Part shown: positions 32,481 to 42,985 of the stretch, in pieces
Layout of the letters: each line of letters starts with the position of its first letter
Position numbering within the stretch: position 1 is the first letter of the stretch
Assembly (NCBI RefSeq): GCF_013337685.1
Contig: NZ_SUQN01000002.1
Location: 124,001-188,000, forward strand
DNA: 64,000 nucleotides
DNA from: Citrobacter gillenii
Lineage (GTDB): Bacteria > Pseudomonadota > Gammaproteobacteria > Enterobacterales > Enterobacteriaceae
Direction of reading: 5' to 3'
Position numbers and translations under genes: made by a program
Notes under the pieces: generated by a model
The model's input: the letters and a program-made list of their open reading frames with translations, nothing else
Told to the model about the DNA's origin: nothing
The model's database searches: none

Positions 32481-33677
32481 ATGGAATCCTGGAGAGTTAA
32501 CCTTATTTCCGTTTGGTTCGGGTGCTTTTTTACCGGACTGGCGATCAGCCAAATCCTGCCTTTTTTACCGCTCTATGTTTCCCTGCTCGGGGTGACCTCG
32601 CATGAAGCGCTATCGATGTGGTCCGGGTTAACGTTTAGCGTCACCTTTCTGATTTCCGCCATTGTTTCGCCGATGTGGGGCAGTTTAGCCGATCGTAAAG
32701 GGCGTAAGCTGATGCTGCTGCGCGCCTCGTTGGGGATGGCGATTGCGATTTTATTGCAGGCCTTTGCCACTAATGTCTGGCAGCTTTTCCTGCTGCGTGG
32801 TGTGATGGGATTAACGTCGGGATACATCCCTAATGCGATGGCGTTAGTGGCGTCGCAGGTTCCGCGTGAACGCAGCGGTTGGGCGCTAAGTACGCTCTCT
32901 ACGGCACAGATTAGCGGGGTGATTGGTGGGCCGCTGATGGGCGGTTTTATTGCCGACCACGTGGGCTTGCGCGCGGTATTTTGTATTACCGCCGGGCTGC
33001 TGGTGGTCAGTTTCATGGTCACGCTATTCTTCATTAAAGAGGGTGTGCGCCCAACGATTAAAAAAAGTGAACGCTTAAGCGGCAAGGCTGTGTTCGCCTC
33101 GTTGCCTTATCCGGCGCTGGTGATCAGCCTGTTTTTTACTACCCTGGTTATCCAGTTGTGCAACGGATCAATCGGTCCCATTCTGGCACTGTTTATTAAA
33201 TCGATGGTGCCAGACAGCGGCAATATTGCCTTTCTCAGCGGGCTGATTGCCTCGGTGCCTGGTATATCGGCGCTGATTTCAGCCCCCCGGCTGGGCAAAT
33301 TAGGCGATCGGGTGGGAACTGAACGGATCCTCATGGCGACGCTTATCTTTGCCGTGGTGCTGTTTTTCGCCATGTCCTGGGTCACAACGCCGTTGCAGTT
33401 GGGGGTATTGCGTTTCCTGCTAGGCTTTGCCGATGGCGCAATGCTTCCTGCCGTGCAAACGCTACTGGTGAAATACTCCAGCGACCAGGTAACTGGGCGT
33501 ATTTTTGGCTATAACCAGTCGTTTATGTATCTGGGCAACGTCGCCGGACCGTTAATGGGAGCCACTGTGTCGGCCATGGCGGGTTTTCGCTGGGTGTTTA
33601 TCGCGACCGCGAGCATTGTGCTGATCAACATTTGGCAACTGGCTGTCGCGTTACGACGTCGGCGTCGCACGCGCTGA
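32481..33677 (+). CDS. MFS transporter, MdtG-like
   Basis: The protein has 398 residues and twelve hydrophobic segments. It is a drug:H+ antiporter-1 type major facilitator clearly related to E. coli Mdt[21 protein letters not shown] between segments 2 and 3 and the second-half [12 protein letters not shown] repeat are matched, along with QTLLVKYSS. It is not MdtG itself, which lies elsewhere in E. coli. K-12 has no gene at this place. An efflux role is inferred; the substrate is unknown. A CRP/FNR-type site lies upstream and a terminator follows directly. Confidence 0.85.
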   Translation: MESWRVNLISVWFGCFFTGLAISQILPFLPLYVSLLGVTSHEALSMWSGLTFSVTFLISAIVSPMWGSLADRKGRKLMLLRASLGMAIAILLQAFATNVWQLFLLRGVMGLTSGYIPNAMALVASQVPRERSGWALSTLSTAQISGVIGGPLMGGFIADHVGLRAVFCITAGLLVVSFMVTLFFIKEGVRPTIKKSERLSGKAVFASLPYPALVISLFFTTLVIQLCNGSIGPILALFIKSMVPDSGNIAFLSGLIASVPGISALISAPRLGKLGDRVGTERILMATLIFAVVLFFAMSWVTTPLQLGVLRFLLGFADGAMLPAVQTLLVKYSSDQVTGRIFGYNQSFMYLGNVAGPLMGATVSAMAGFRWVFIATASIVLINIWQLAVALRRRRRTR

Positions 33678-33684
33678 ATGGCGA

Positions 33685-33715
33685 ATAAACCCCGTTGGCT
33701 GTCAGCGGGGTTTAT
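33685..33715. terminator. Terminator after the MFS gene
   Basis: ATAAACCCCG pairs with CGGGGTTTAT around an eleven-base loop. The T run is short. The stretch up to iraP (33716-33925) is AT-rich with no further feature recognised. Confidence 0.75.
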
Positions 33716-33925
33716 CCATAAGTTTGTATTATATTATTGGGTGATTATTAAGCTTCTCACCCTTTTATATTGAATAATTCTGTCGTAATTCCCAATTCAT
33801 CTTATTTTGCGGTGTGATTGTTTTCGCAAAACGTTTTATTTCTGCTAAAAATACAACTTTCATCCCCTAGGCAGTTGGGAGCCATAATGCTACCGTGACC
33901 CATATTTTGTTAAGGGAATACACAA

Positions 33926-34168
33926 ATGAAAAATCTCGTCACTGAGTTGTTACTTAAGCTCGCCCAAAAAGAAGAAGAGTCACAGGACCTCGCCGCTCAG
34001 GTAGAAACCTTAGAGCGCGTTATCATGGAAATGCTGCATACGATGGCGACGCATGAGCAGCAAACACTGATTCGTCATATTGAGGGTACACTGGCAGGCG
34101 TAAGCCGCATGCCAGCCTGTTTAACAACCTTGCATGACGTCGGCGAGAGGGTACCCAAAGCGTATTGA
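33926..34168 (+). CDS. iraP: IraP, RssB anti-adaptor, altered C-terminus
   Basis: The protein has 80 residues. Residues 1-57 follow IraP well ([19 protein letters not shown], coiled-coil), the part that binds RssB to protect RpoS from ClpXP under phosphate starvation. After GTLAGV the sequence departs from the family ([21 protein letters not shown]). In the next frame the bases read VKPHASL, like the family's VKPDASI, so a one-base deletion near 34102 probably shifted the frame and cost the normal C-terminal helix. Activity may be reduced or kept. AAGGGA precedes the ATG. Confidence 0.85.
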   Translation: MKNLVTELLLKLAQKEEESQDLAAQVETLERVIMEMLHTMATHEQQTLIRHIEGTLAGVSRMPACLTTLHDVGERVPKAY

Positions 34169-34196
34169 GGTTTGCGTAGCGCCTCACGACGTTGAA

Positions 34197-34230
34197 TCAT
34201 CATAAAAGTGTCACATCAAATACTTATAGT
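34197..34230 (+). promoter_or_regulatory. phoA promoter with Pho box
   Basis: TCATCATAAAAGTGTCAC at 34197-34214 matches the PhoB box (CTGTCATAAAGTTGTCAC in E. coli phoA) in its downstream two thirds, and the -10 TATAGT (34225-34230) is the same as in E. coli, ten bases further. There is no -35, as normal for PhoB-activated promoters. Confidence 0.85.
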
Positions 34231-34274
34231 CGCTTTGTTTTAATTTTACCGTATTTATACATGGAGAAAATAAA

Positions 34275-35690
34275 GTGAAACAAAGCGCACTCGCTATTGC
34301 CCTGTTACCTTTGCTGTTTACCCCGGTTATTTATGCAGAATCATCTGCTGTGCCGGTTATGGATAATCGCGCCGCTCAGGGGGATATCACCATGCCGGGT
34401 GGCGCTCGCCGATTAGCCGGCGATCAAACGGCCGCTCTGCGTGATTCACTGATTAATAAACCGGCTAAAAATATTATTTTGCTGATCGGCGATGGTATGG
34501 GTGACTCAGAAATTACTGCAGCGCGAAATTATGCCGAAGGCGCGGGCGGCTTTTTTAAAGGGATTGATGCGCTACCCCTGACTGGACAATACACCCACTA
34601 TTCGCTGGATAAGAAAACGGGTAAACCCGATTACGTGACAGATTCAGCGGCTTCGGCAACGGCGTGGACCACCGGGGTTAAATCCTATAATGGTGCGCTG
34701 GGCGTTGATATCCATGAAAAAGATCACGCCACGATTCTGGAAATGGCAAAAGCCGCAGGTCTGGCTACCGGCAACGTTTCTACTGCTGAATTACAGGATG
34801 CCACTCCGGCTGCGCTGGTTGCGCATGTTACGTCACGTAAATGCTACGGTCCGAGCGTGACCCGTGAAAAATGCCCGACTAATGCGCTGGAAAACGGCGG
34901 TAAAGGGTCAATCACTGAACAATTGTTGAATGCCCGTGCCGACGTCACGCTGGGGGGCGGGGCAAAAACGTTTGCTGAAACCGCTGCTGCGGGTGAATGG
35001 CAGGGCAAGACGCTGCGTGAGCAGGCGCAGATGCGTGGCTATCAGTTGGTGAGCGACGCGACCTCGCTTGCGGCAATCACTGACGCCAGTCAGGATAAAC
35101 CGCTGCTGGGGTTGTTCTCTGAAGGTAATATGCCGGTGCGTTGGGAAGGACCAAAAGCCTCGTATCATGGCAACATTGATAAGCCGGCTGTGACCTGTAC
35201 GCCAAATGCCAAACGCAACGACACGGTGCCGACGCTGGCACAGATGACGGATAAAGCGATTGAGCTGTTAAGCAAAAATGAAAAAGGCTTCTTCCTGCAG
35301 GTGGAAGGCGCGTCAATCGATAAACAGGATCATGCTGCTAACCCGTGTGGGCAGATTGGCGAAACGGTCGATCTGGACGAAGCCGTACAGCGCGCGCTGG
35401 CCTTTGCGAAGAAAGACGGTAATACGCTGGTGGTGGTAACCGCCGATCACGCGCATGCCAGCCAGATAGTGGCGCCAGATACCAAAGCGCCGGGCCTGAC
35501 TCAGGCGCTGAACACCAAAGATGGCGCGGTGATGGTCATCAGCTACGGCAACTCTGAAGAAGAATCTCAGGAGCATACGGGCAGCCAACTGCGTATTGCC
35601 GCCTATGGGCCGCATGCGGCGAATGTGGTTGGCCTGACCGACCAGACCGATTTGTTCTACACCATGAAATCGGCTTTAGGGCTGAAATAA
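34275..35690 (+). CDS. phoA: Alkaline phosphatase
   Basis: The protein has 471 residues with a GTG start after ATGGAGAAAATAAA, as in E. coli. The signal peptide is residues 1-21 (cleavage after IYA). It is a periplasmic phosphomonoesterase, zinc and magnesium dependent. The nucleophile is Ser124 of the precursor in DSAASATAW; the first metal-binding Asp is in [11 protein letters not shown] and the last ligands in TADHAHASQ and EHTG. The disulfide cysteines (KCYGP with EKCPT, and TCTPN with NPCGQ) are present. It is followed by psiF in the same Pho-controlled unit. Confidence 0.98.
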   Translation: MKQSALAIALLPLLFTPVIYAESSAVPVMDNRAAQGDITMPGGARRLAGDQTAALRDSLINKPAKNIILLIGDGMGDSEITAARNYAEGAGGFFKGIDALPLTGQYTHYSLDKKTGKPDYVTDSAASATAWTTGVKSYNGALGVDIHEKDHATILEMAKAAGLATGNVSTAELQDATPAALVAHVTSRKCYGPSVTREKCPTNALENGGKGSITEQLLNARADVTLGGGAKTFAETAAAGEWQGKTLREQAQMRGYQLVSDATSLAAITDASQDKPLLGLFSEGNMPVRWEGPKASYHGNIDKPAVTCTPNAKRNDTVPTLAQMTDKAIELLSKNEKGFFLQVEGASIDKQDHAANPCGQIGETVDLDEAVQRALAFAKKDGNTLVVVTADHAHASQIVAPDTKAPGLTQALNTKDGAVMVISYGNSEEESQEHTGSQLRIAAYGPHAANVVGLTDQTDLFYTMKSALGLK

Positions 35691-35697
35691 GTACACG

Positions 35698-35734
35698 CCC
35701 GGCGGCATTACTTTTGCTGTCGGGTGGTTTTTTT
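35698..35734 (+). terminator. Hairpin with T run between phoA and psiF
   Basis: CCCGGCGGC pairs with GCTGTCGGG (two G-T pairs), and seven T residues follow shortly after. It may end part of the phoA transcripts, so psiF would be read through at a lower level. Confidence 0.65.
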
Positions 35735-35787
35735 ATCGTTAGCAGCCAGACTTATCTGTGTCTCGTCGTTCAGAAAAGGAAGGTGCT

Positions 35788-36108
35788 ATGAAAATATCAT
35801 TAGTCATGACGTTGCTTTTTGGTCTGCTTTTTTTAGCGACTGTTGGCGCCGCCGAGAAAACGCTAACCCCGCAACAACAACGAATGACCACCTGTAACCA
35901 GCAGGCCACAGCGCAGACCTTAAAAGGGGATGCGCGTAAGAGCTATATGAGTGATTGCCTGAAAAACAGTAAATCGGCCCCCGAGGAAAAAAGCCTGACG
36001 CCACAGCAACAGAAGATGCGTGAATGTAATGTTCAGGCAACGGAACAGTCGCTGAAAGGTGATGATCGCAATAAATTTATGAGTGCCTGCCTGAAAAAAG
36101 CAGCGTAA
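35788..36108 (+). CDS. psiF: PsiF, phosphate starvation-inducible protein
   Basis: The protein has 106 residues from the ATG after AAAGGAAGGTGCT; the longer frame from 35758 overlaps that site. A signal peptide ends near VGAA (residue 21). Two tandem PsiF repeats follow (about 26-60 and 67-102), each LTPQQQxMxxCNxQATxQxLKGDxRxxxMSxCLK. It is secreted and of unknown role. It is co-induced with phoA under low phosphate. Confidence 0.95.
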   Translation: MKISLVMTLLFGLLFLATVGAAEKTLTPQQQRMTTCNQQATAQTLKGDARKSYMSDCLKNSKSAPEEKSLTPQQQKMRECNVQATEQSLKGDDRNKFMSACLKKAA

Positions 36109-36207
36109 TTGCGTAGTACATAAGGGTGAGCAGCGAAATTCGCTCACCCGAAATATCATACTCCCGCGCACGTCCTCCTTTCTATAATTTGGGAAATTTG
36201 TTTCAGA

Positions 36208-37323
36208 ATGTTCCTAAATACGATGAATGATGAAAGTTTCTATCAAAAAAAGGTCGTCCCAAATGAAGCGGTTTTATCGCTTCATCAAAATGACCATCAG
36301 CGCTCCGGACTGCGATTTGCCCGACGGATCAGGCTGCCGCGCGCGGTGGGATTGGGCGGGATGTTTTTCCCTATCGCGTCGGTCCTGGTGTCTCAGCCGA
36401 TCACCGGAGGCTGGTGGCTTTTATTGGTAGGATGGGCTTTTGTCTGGCCGCATCTGGCATGGCAGTTGGCGGGCAAAGCAGATGACCCGATGCATAGCGA
36501 ATTCACCAACTTAAAAGCCGATGCGATTCTGACCGGAATGTGGATAGGGCTGATGGGGGTAAACCTGCTACCGTCGACGGCCCTACTGATGATTATCTGT
36601 ATTAACCTGATGGGCGCAGGGGGAATACGGTTATTCATCGCCGGTCTGGTGTTGACGATTGTCTCATGTCTGGTCACCCTGCAACTGACGGACATCCCCG
36701 TGGTGTTTAGCAGTACGCAACTGAGTGTGATGTTGTCGCTGCCGGTGTTGGTGTTGTATCCGCTGCTGTTTGCGTGGGTGAGCTATAAGACGGTCATCAA
36801 ACTGGCTGAGCACAAGCGTCGGTTGCAGGTGATGAGCACGCGAGATGGTATGACCGGTGTGTATAACCGACGTCATTGGGAGCTTTTGCTGCGCAATGAA
36901 TTTGATAACTGCCGCCGTTATCAGCGCGACGCCACGTTACTGATTATCGATATCGACCACTTCAAAAGTATTAACGATACCTGGGGCCATGACGTTGGCG
37001 ATGAGGCTATTGTCGCGCTAACGCGTCAGTTGCAGATGACGCTGCGCGGCAGCGATGTCATAGGGCGTTTTGGTGGCGATGAATTTGCTGTGATTATGTG
37101 CGGTACCCCGGCGAGCAGCGCCATCGCCGCCATGTCTCGTGTCCACGAACGACTCAGCCTATTGCGATTGTCCTGTGCTCCGCAGGTTGCTCTGCGTATC
37201 AGCGTCGGCGTCGCACCGCTGACTTCAGAAACGGAACACTATCGAGAATGGCTGAAATCGGCGGATATGGCGCTTTATAAAGCAAAGAATTCCGGACGTA
37301 ACCGCACTGAAGCGGCGGCCTGA
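36208..37323 (+). CDS. dgcC: Diguanylate cyclase DgcC (AdrA)
   Basis: The protein has 371 residues, as in E. coli. An N-terminal MASE2 membrane domain (about 40-190, five or six segments) is followed by a GGDEF domain: GGDEF at 289-293, inhibitory site RGSD at 280-283 and IDIDHFKSINDTWGHDVGDEA upstream, all intact. It makes c-di-GMP that activates cellulose synthesis through BcsA; in E. coli and Salmonella it depends on CsgD. No CsgD site could be placed. Confidence 0.96.
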   Translation: MFLNTMNDESFYQKKVVPNEAVLSLHQNDHQRSGLRFARRIRLPRAVGLGGMFFPIASVLVSQPITGGWWLLLVGWAFVWPHLAWQLAGKADDPMHSEFTNLKADAILTGMWIGLMGVNLLPSTALLMIICINLMGAGGIRLFIAGLVLTIVSCLVTLQLTDIPVVFSSTQLSVMLSLPVLVLYPLLFAWVSYKTVIKLAEHKRRLQVMSTRDGMTGVYNRRHWELLLRNEFDNCRRYQRDATLLIIDIDHFKSINDTWGHDVGDEAIVALTRQLQMTLRGSDVIGRFGGDEFAVIMCGTPASSAIAAMSRVHERLSLLRLSCAPQVALRISVGVAPLTSETEHYREWLKSADMALYKAKNSGRNRTEAAA

Positions 37324-37338
37324 CGTCCGGTTGCCCAC

Positions 37339-38148
37339 TCAGGATTTGCTTAGTTTTTCCGACTGTTCCATGCACTTAACCATCGCTTCAATGACTGAAG
37401 AACGGAAACCACGGGCTTCCAGAACGCGCACGGCCTCAATGGTTGTTCCACCTGGTGAGCACACCATATCCTTCAGTTCTCCAGGATGTTTTCCTGTTTC
37501 GAGAACCATTTTTGCTGACCCCATCACCGCCTGTGCGGCGAATTTATACGCCTGCGCACGGGGCATGCCGCCCTGGACGGCCGCATCAGCCATCGCTTCA
37601 ATAAACATAAACACGTAGGCCGGCGCAGAACCGCTGACGCCGACGACCGGGTGAATCATCGATTCCGCAATCACTTCAGCTTCGCCAAAGCAGCGGAAAA
37701 TATTTAATACGTCAGCCGTATCTTCCGGCGTCACCAGCGCGTTTGGCGTTACGGAGGTCATGCCCGCATTAACCAGTGACGGTGTGTTGGGCATCGCGCG
37801 GATAATTTTACGGTCATGACCCAGCGCGCGGGCAAGCTGATCGAGCGTGACGCCAGCGGCAATAGAGACGACCAGTGAATCTTTGTTCAGGCTGGAGGTG
37901 ATTTCGCTCAGCACTTTAACCATGATGCCGGGTTTCACAGCACCAAAGACAATATCGGCAATTTGGGCGACTTCCTGCGCCGACTGCGCGGCGTTGATGC
38001 CGTACTGGTCGTGTAATGCGGCGACTTTATCAGGAGAGGGGGTATAGACCCAGATTTGTCCGGGGAGAACCTGACCACTGGCGATCATGCCTCCAAGAAT
38101 GGCTTTGCCCATATTGCCGCAGCCGATAAAACCAATTTTCTTGTCCAT
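37339..38148 (-). CDS. proC: Pyrroline-5-carboxylate reductase
   Basis: The protein has 269 residues. It is the last step of proline synthesis, reducing pyrroline-5-carboxylate with NADPH. The dinucleotide motif GCGNMGKAI is near residues 8-16, and the C-terminal dimer domain with SGSAPAYVFMFIEAMADA is intact. It converges on dgcC, 15 bp apart. Confidence 0.98.
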   Translation of the reverse strand: MDKKIGFIGCGNMGKAILGGMIASGQVLPGQIWVYTPSPDKVAALHDQYGINAAQSAQEVAQIADIVFGAVKPGIMVKVLSEITSSLNKDSLVVSIAAGVTLDQLARALGHDRKIIRAMPNTPSLVNAGMTSVTPNALVTPEDTADVLNIFRCFGEAEVIAESMIHPVVGVSGSAPAYVFMFIEAMADAAVQGGMPRAQAYKFAAQAVMGSAKMVLETGKHPGELKDMVCSPGGTTIEAVRVLEARGFRSSVIEAMVKCMEQSEKLSKS

Positions 38149-38329
38149 CTTGTCACTCCCTATGCGTGATATTCATTGTTTTATACCCGTCATACTTTTG
38201 AATTACTTAGGGTATACCTGGGAAAGTTAAGCTTAGCGCGGAATGGATATGTTCAGAAGGAGAAACAGCACTTTGCCGGAAAGTAAAAGCACGAGACAAT
38301 GTGCGATTGCACAGGAACCAGGAGGTGTT

Positions 38330-38785
38330 ATGACAATATGGGTGGATGCGGATGCGTGTCCGAATGTGATTAAAGATATTTTGTACCGGGCTTCAGAGCG
38401 TATGCAGATGCCGCTGATTTTGGTCGCCAACCAGAGTTTGCGCGTGCCGCCTTCGCGTTTTATCCGTACATTACGTGTTCCTGCCGGGTTTGATGTTGCC
38501 GATAACGAGATTGTGCGCCAGTGTAGCGCAGGCGATTTGGTGGTAACGGCGGATATACCGCTGGCTTCTGAAGTGATTGAAAAAGGGGCCGCGGCGCTGA
38601 ATCCTCGTGGCGAACGCTATACCGAAGCCACCATCCGTGAACGTCTGATGATGCGTGATTTTATGGATACACTCCGTGCCAGTGGGATCCAGACCGGAGG
38701 CCCGGACACGCTTTCACCGCGCGACCGACAGCATTTTGCTGCTGAACTGGATAAGTGGTGGCTGGAAGTTCAGCGTAGAAAATAA
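38330..38785 (+). CDS. yaiI: YaiI, UPF0178 (PIN-like) protein
   Basis: The protein has 151 residues from the ATG after CAGGAGGTGTT; the frame is open upstream to 38243 but the strong ribosome site and E. coli YaiI decide this start. It has the UPF0178/NYN-PIN-like fold with acidic residues WVDADACP near the start and VTADIPLA at about 77, which suggests a metal-dependent nuclease, unproven. It is divergent from proC. Confidence 0.92.
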   Translation: MTIWVDADACPNVIKDILYRASERMQMPLILVANQSLRVPPSRFIRTLRVPAGFDVADNEIVRQCSAGDLVVTADIPLASEVIEKGAAALNPRGERYTEATIRERLMMRDFMDTLRASGIQTGGPDTLSPRDRQHFAAELDKWWLEVQRRK

Positions 38786-38789
38786 CGAC

Positions 38790-38807
38790 TGTAATTTATT
38801 TTTTACA
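38790..38807. promoter_or_regulatory. TyrR box 1 of aroL
   Basis: TGTAATTTATTTTTTACA fits TGTAAA-N6-TTTACA with one mismatch. It lies just upstream of the probable -10 (TATAGT, 38831-38836), five bases after yaiI. Repression with tyrosine is expected. Confidence 0.8.
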
Positions 38808-38864
38808 CTTTCATCATTGTGAAATCTTGTTATAGTGAGAATTAATGGGCTTTTTAGTCTGTGG

Positions 38865-38882
38865 TGGAACTTATTCTTTACG
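38865..38882. promoter_or_regulatory. TyrR box 2 of aroL
   Basis: TGGAACTTATTCTTTACG is a weaker match to TGTAAA-N6-TTTACA (nine of twelve positions), downstream of the likely start point, matching the multi-box arrangement known for E. coli aroL. Confidence 0.6.
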
Positions 38883-38892
38883 TTTTGGTGAT

Positions 38893-38910
38893 GTACTAGT
38901 TTGATGGTAT
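38893..38910. promoter_or_regulatory. TrpR operator of aroL
   Basis: GTACTAGTTTGATGGTAT matches the TrpR consensus GTACTAGTTAACTAGTAC at 13 of 18 positions, with a perfect left half. E. coli aroL is co-repressed by TrpR. Confidence 0.7.
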
Positions 38911-38970
38911 GATTATAACTTTAACAGCATCAGATCCCGCTTGTGGGCGGCTCTCTGGGGAATTTCTTCG

Positions 38971-39516
38971 ATGACGCAACCTCTTTTTCTTGTTGGCCCG
39001 CGGGGGTGTGGTAAGACGACAACCGGTATGGCGCTGGCGAAAGCTATCGACTTCCAGTTTGTTGATACCGATCGCTGGTTGCAATCACATGTGCAAATGA
39101 CCGTTGCCGAAATCGTTGAAAGAGAGGGGTGGGAAGGATTTCGCGCTCAGGAGACGACCGCTTTGCAGGCCGTGACCGGCCCCTCAACGGTTATTGCGAC
39201 CGGTGGCGGCATTATTCTTACCGAATATAACCGTCACTACATGCGAAATAACGGCATGGTCATTTATTTAAGCGCGCCGGTCTCGGTACTGGTGAGTCGT
39301 CTGGAAGCCGCGCCTGAGGAAGGATTGCGGCCAACCTTAACCGGTAAACCGCTGACCGAAGAGGTGCAGGAAGTGCTTGAGCAACGCGACGAGCTGTATC
39401 GTCAAGCGGCGCACTTTATTGTTGATGCAACGCACGAACCCTCTCAGGTTGTGGCTGATATCCTGGCGATGATGTCCCAGGCTGCGCCGCGGTTGCAGGG
39501 TGGGGTCTATACTTAA
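38971..39516 (+). CDS. aroL: Shikimate kinase II
   Basis: The protein has 181 residues from the ATG at 38971 ([17 protein letters not shown]). It phosphorylates shikimate on the way to chorismate. Walker A GPRGCGKT is at 9-16, shikimate-binding DTDRW near 32-36 and GGGI near 79-82, and the lid Arg in [10 protein letters not shown]. The C-terminus is about seven residues longer than in E. coli ([12 protein letters not shown]). yaiA follows 26 bp later. A TyrR- and TrpR-site cluster lies upstream. Confidence 0.97.
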   Translation: MTQPLFLVGPRGCGKTTTGMALAKAIDFQFVDTDRWLQSHVQMTVAEIVEREGWEGFRAQETTALQAVTGPSTVIATGGGIILTEYNRHYMRNNGMVIYLSAPVSVLVSRLEAAPEEGLRPTLTGKPLTEEVQEVLEQRDELYRQAAHFIVDATHEPSQVVADILAMMSQAAPRLQGGVYT

Positions 39517-39542
39517 CGCTTATCCATTCAAAAGGAAGCGCT

Positions 39543-39734
39543 ATGCCGACAAACCCCCCTTATCCACGTAAAGCGACGATTGTTACTGTTGAAAAAGGTA
39601 CGCCAGGCCAGACGGTCACCTGGTATCAACTCCGCGCTGACCACCCGAAGCCGAATTCGTTGATTAGCGAACATCCGTCCGCGCAGGAAGCAATGGATGC
39701 CAAAAAACGCTATGAGGATCCGCAGAAAACCTGA
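39543..39734 (+). CDS. yaiA: YaiA, small conserved protein
   Basis: The protein has 63 residues, as in E. coli; AAAGGAAG precedes the ATG. It is a small soluble, likely beta-rich protein with no known activity ([23 protein letters not shown]). It probably sits in the aroL operon, as the E. coli gene does, and shares its aromatic amino acid control. Confidence 0.92.
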   Translation: MPTNPPYPRKATIVTVEKGTPGQTVTWYQLRADHPKPNSLISEHPSAQEAMDAKKRYEDPQKT

Positions 39735-39947
39735 GGTCGGACGCTGTCTGTGTCACATTTTTCGCACGTCTCTGGAGAGTGCGAAAAATGAAAAGTAAAC
39801 GATAACAATAAATTATTAGAATGATTTGGAATCTTTACACAATGTATTGCTTATCTGCTGCTACGCTTTTGAACATTTGTAGCGCAGGTCAGTGCCCGGC
39901 ATTTATCCGGGAATTCACAGCAAAGTAAGAAGACGGTGGAGCAACAC

Positions 39948-40625
39948 ATGAGTACGTCGTTGGCTATCCTCACGATTGGCGTTGTGCCGATGTGTGAGGT
40001 ATTACCGCTCCTGACGGAATATATCGATGAGCAACACATTACCCACCATAGTTTGCTAGGGCAGATGCGGCGGGAAGAGGTGATGGCCGAGTACGCCATC
40101 TCGCCGGGCGACGATGTGTTATTAACGCTGCTCAGTGACCAACAGTTGGCGCACGTTTCGCGCCAGAAAGTGGAACGCGCGCTGCAAGGTATCGTTGAGG
40201 TGCTGGATAATCAGGGCTTTGACGTCATTTTATTGATGAGCACTGCGGTCATTACTCGTCTGACGATCCGAAACGGCATCCTGCTGGAGCCCTTACGTAT
40301 TATTCCCCCTCTGGTGGCGTCGATTGTCGACGGGCATCAGGTTGGTGTGATTGTCCCCGTCACTGAATTACTCGCCGCCCAGACGCAGAAATGGCAGGTG
40401 CTACAAACGCCGCCAGTCTATGCCGTGGCCAATCCCATTGATGGCACTGAACAACAACTGATTGATGCTGGAAAGCAACTTCTTGAGCAAGGTGCCGACG
40501 TGATTATGCTCGACTGCCTGGGGTTTAATCAGCGTCATCGTGATGTACTGCAAAAATCACTCGACGTTCCGGTACTGTTGTCGAATGTGCTGATAGCCCG
40601 TCTGGCTTCGGAACTTCTGGCGTAA
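39948..40625 (+). CDS. aroM: AroM family protein
   Basis: The protein has 225 residues from ATG AGT ACG (39948), as in E. coli; the ATG four codons earlier lacks a spaced ribosome site. It is related to the aspartate/glutamate racemase-like fold of the AroM family, with conserved segments near LTIGVVPM and [11 protein letters not shown]. Function unknown; in E. coli it is expressed with aroL. A 213-bp gap separates it from yaiA, so it may have its own promoter. Confidence 0.92.
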   Translation: MSTSLAILTIGVVPMCEVLPLLTEYIDEQHITHHSLLGQMRREEVMAEYAISPGDDVLLTLLSDQQLAHVSRQKVERALQGIVEVLDNQGFDVILLMSTAVITRLTIRNGILLEPLRIIPPLVASIVDGHQVGVIVPVTELLAAQTQKWQVLQTPPVYAVANPIDGTEQQLIDAGKQLLEQGADVIMLDCLGFNQRHRDVLQKSLDVPVLLSNVLIARLASELLA

Positions 40626-40678
40626 TTTTGCGTGACAGAGGGAACGTCAGGCCCCTATATTGGTTGTTAACTTAATAA

Positions 40679-40981
<303 letters not shown>

Positions 40982-40989
40982 GCGTAATA

Positions 40990-41022
40990 TGCCGGATAAG
41001 CCGCTTGTGGCGTTATCCGGCA
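40990..41022. repeat. REP between ppnP and rdgC
   Basis: GCCGGATAAGCCGCTTGTGGCGTTATCCGGC forms a perfect outer stem in the gap between the convergent genes. Confidence 0.8.
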
Positions 41023-41034
41023 AGACGGGTGCGC

Positions 41035-41946
41035 TTAGCGCTGCGCTTCGCCGCCTAATCCTTCCACCAGGCTTTTAATCAACGCTGCCAGTTCACCGGT
41101 CATCAGGATGAAATCGGCATCAAAACGCTGACCGTAATCTTCTCTGTCGATATCTTCGTTCTGGTCGCGCAGCTCATCGCAGAACTTCAGACGCTTAATC
41201 GAGCCATCGTCACACATCAAAAACTGAATGCGCTGCTGCCAGTCGAGAGCCAGCTTGGTGACGACTTTTCCGGCTTCAATGTGCACGGCGATCTCATCAC
41301 TCACCAGGTCCTGTTTCTTCGCCCGGATCACACCACCGTCTTCCAGCATAGCTTTCAGTTCGGCTTCATCCAGCAACTGGAATCCCTGCGCAGTCGTCCC
41401 GGAACGGACCCATTCAGTGAGCGTGAGCTCTATCGGGTTTTCCAGGGTCAGCGGGACTACCGGCAGTGAGCCCAGGCTTTTACGCAGCAGTGCCAGCGTA
41501 TCTTCCGCTTTCTTGGCGCTCGCACAGTCGACGATGATCAAATCATTAACGGTGTCTATCCACATCATTGTCTGGCTAAAGCGGCTAAAGGCACGCGGCA
41601 GCAAGGAGTGCAACACTTCATCTTTCAGCGAGTCTTTCTCGGTCTTCTTGAGTTTGCGACCCTGCTCAGCTTCCAGCTTGAAGATTTTGGCTTCCAGCGC
41701 CTGCTTGATCACCGGCGACGGCAGAATTTTTTCTTCTTTGCGGGCGCAGATAATAATTTGGCCATTGTTAGAATGCGTCAATGCGTCGCTGTGCGATCCC
41801 ATCGGCGGAACCCAGCCCATTTTTGCCATATCCTGGCTACCACAAGGGGTAAACGTCATTGAGGCAAGCTGTTTTTCCATCTCTTCGGCGCGCAAAGAAA
41901 CATCGCGGCTAAGACGGTAAACCATTAAATTTTTGAACCACAGCAT
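41035..41946 (-). CDS. rdgC: RdgC, nucleoid-associated recombination protein
   Basis: The protein has 303 residues from the ATG at 41946 ([14 protein letters not shown]), E. coli length; the longer frame upstream is unsupported. It is a ring-shaped dimer that binds duplex DNA without sequence preference and tempers RecA-mediated strand exchange. Sequence is conserved along its whole length. It is divergent from mak. Confidence 0.97.
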   Translation of the reverse strand: MLWFKNLMVYRLSRDVSLRAEEMEKQLASMTFTPCGSQDMAKMGWVPPMGSHSDALTHSNNGQIIICARKEEKILPSPVIKQALEAKIFKLEAEQGRKLKKTEKDSLKDEVLHSLLPRAFSRFSQTMMWIDTVNDLIIVDCASAKKAEDTLALLRKSLGSLPVVPLTLENPIELTLTEWVRSGTTAQGFQLLDEAELKAMLEDGGVIRAKKQDLVSDEIAVHIEAGKVVTKLALDWQQRIQFLMCDDGSIKRLKFCDELRDQNEDIDREDYGQRFDADFILMTGELAALIKSLVEGLGGEAQR

Positions 41947-42071
41947 GATAATTTCCACGGCCTTGTCGTTAAATTCAGCGGGCATAATAACGAATTGTCG
42001 GCGGGCGTGCATTGCCTAACACCATGCTCGCCTCTACTCTGTTGATATTCCCAAAAAATGAGGACCAGCGT

Positions 42072-42980
42072 GTGCGTATAGGAATCGATTTAGGTGGTAC
42101 CAAAACAGAAGTTATCGCGCTGAGTGATGCGGGGGAGCAACTTTTCCGCCATCGCCTGCCCACGCCGCGTGATGACTACCGGCAAACCATAGAAACTATT
42201 GCCGCACTGGTGGATATGGCGGAAAAAGCCACCGGACAGACCGGAACCGTTGGTATGGGGATCCCCGGATCGATTTCCCCTTACACGGGGGTGGTGAAGA
42301 ATGCCAACTCAACCTGGCTCAATGGGCAGCCTTTTGACAAAGACTTAAGCGTGCGTCTGAACCGGGAGGTCCGTCTGGCTAACGATGCTAACTGCCTGGC
42401 GGTCTCTGAAGCGGTAGACGGCGCTGCGGCGGGCGCGCAAACGGTGTTCGCGGTGATTATCGGTACCGGCTGCGGCTCCGGGGTGGCGTTTAATGGTCGG
42501 GCGCATATCGGCGGCAACGGTACTGCGGGTGAGTGGGGGCATAATCCGCTGCCGTGGATGGACGAAGATGAATTGCGCTATCGGCAGGAAGTACCGTGTT
42601 ACTGCGGGAAGCAAGGTTGTATTGAAACCTTCATCTCCGGGACCGGGTTCGCCACGGATTATCATCGCCTGAGCGGTAATAAACTGAAAGGTAGCGATAT
42701 TATTCGGCTGGTGAGCGAAGGTGATGTGCTGGCGGAACAGGCGTTACGCCGCTATGAATTGCGCCTGGCAAAATCGTTGGCTCATGTGGTGAACATCCTT
42801 GACCCGGACGTCATCGTGCTGGGGGGCGGGATGAGTAATGTCGACAGGTTGTATCAGACCGTTCCGTCATTGATTAAACAGTTCGTCTTTGGCAGTGAGT
42901 GTGAAACGCCTTTACGCAAGGCGTTGCACGGTGATTCCAGCGGGGTTCGCGGTGCGGCCTGGCTGTGGCCGCAGGGGTAA
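42072..42980 (+). CDS. mak: Fructokinase (ROK family)
   Basis: The protein has 302 residues from GTG at 42072, matching E. coli Mak ([15 protein letters not shown]), with TGAGGA upstream. It phosphorylates fructose, and mannose weakly, with ATP. The phosphate-binding DLGGTKTE is at 5-12, the ROK catalytic region [12 protein letters not shown] near 103-114, and the zinc motif [10 protein letters not shown] near 178-187. All are present. Confidence 0.95.
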   Translation: MRIGIDLGGTKTEVIALSDAGEQLFRHRLPTPRDDYRQTIETIAALVDMAEKATGQTGTVGMGIPGSISPYTGVVKNANSTWLNGQPFDKDLSVRLNREVRLANDANCLAVSEAVDGAAAGAQTVFAVIIGTGCGSGVAFNGRAHIGGNGTAGEWGHNPLPWMDEDELRYRQEVPCYCGKQGCIETFISGTGFATDYHRLSGNKLKGSDIIRLVSEGDVLAEQALRRYELRLAKSLAHVVNILDPDVIVLGGGMSNVDRLYQTVPSLIKQFVFGSECETPLRKALHGDSSGVRGAAWLWPQG

Positions 42981-42985
42981 TTTTG

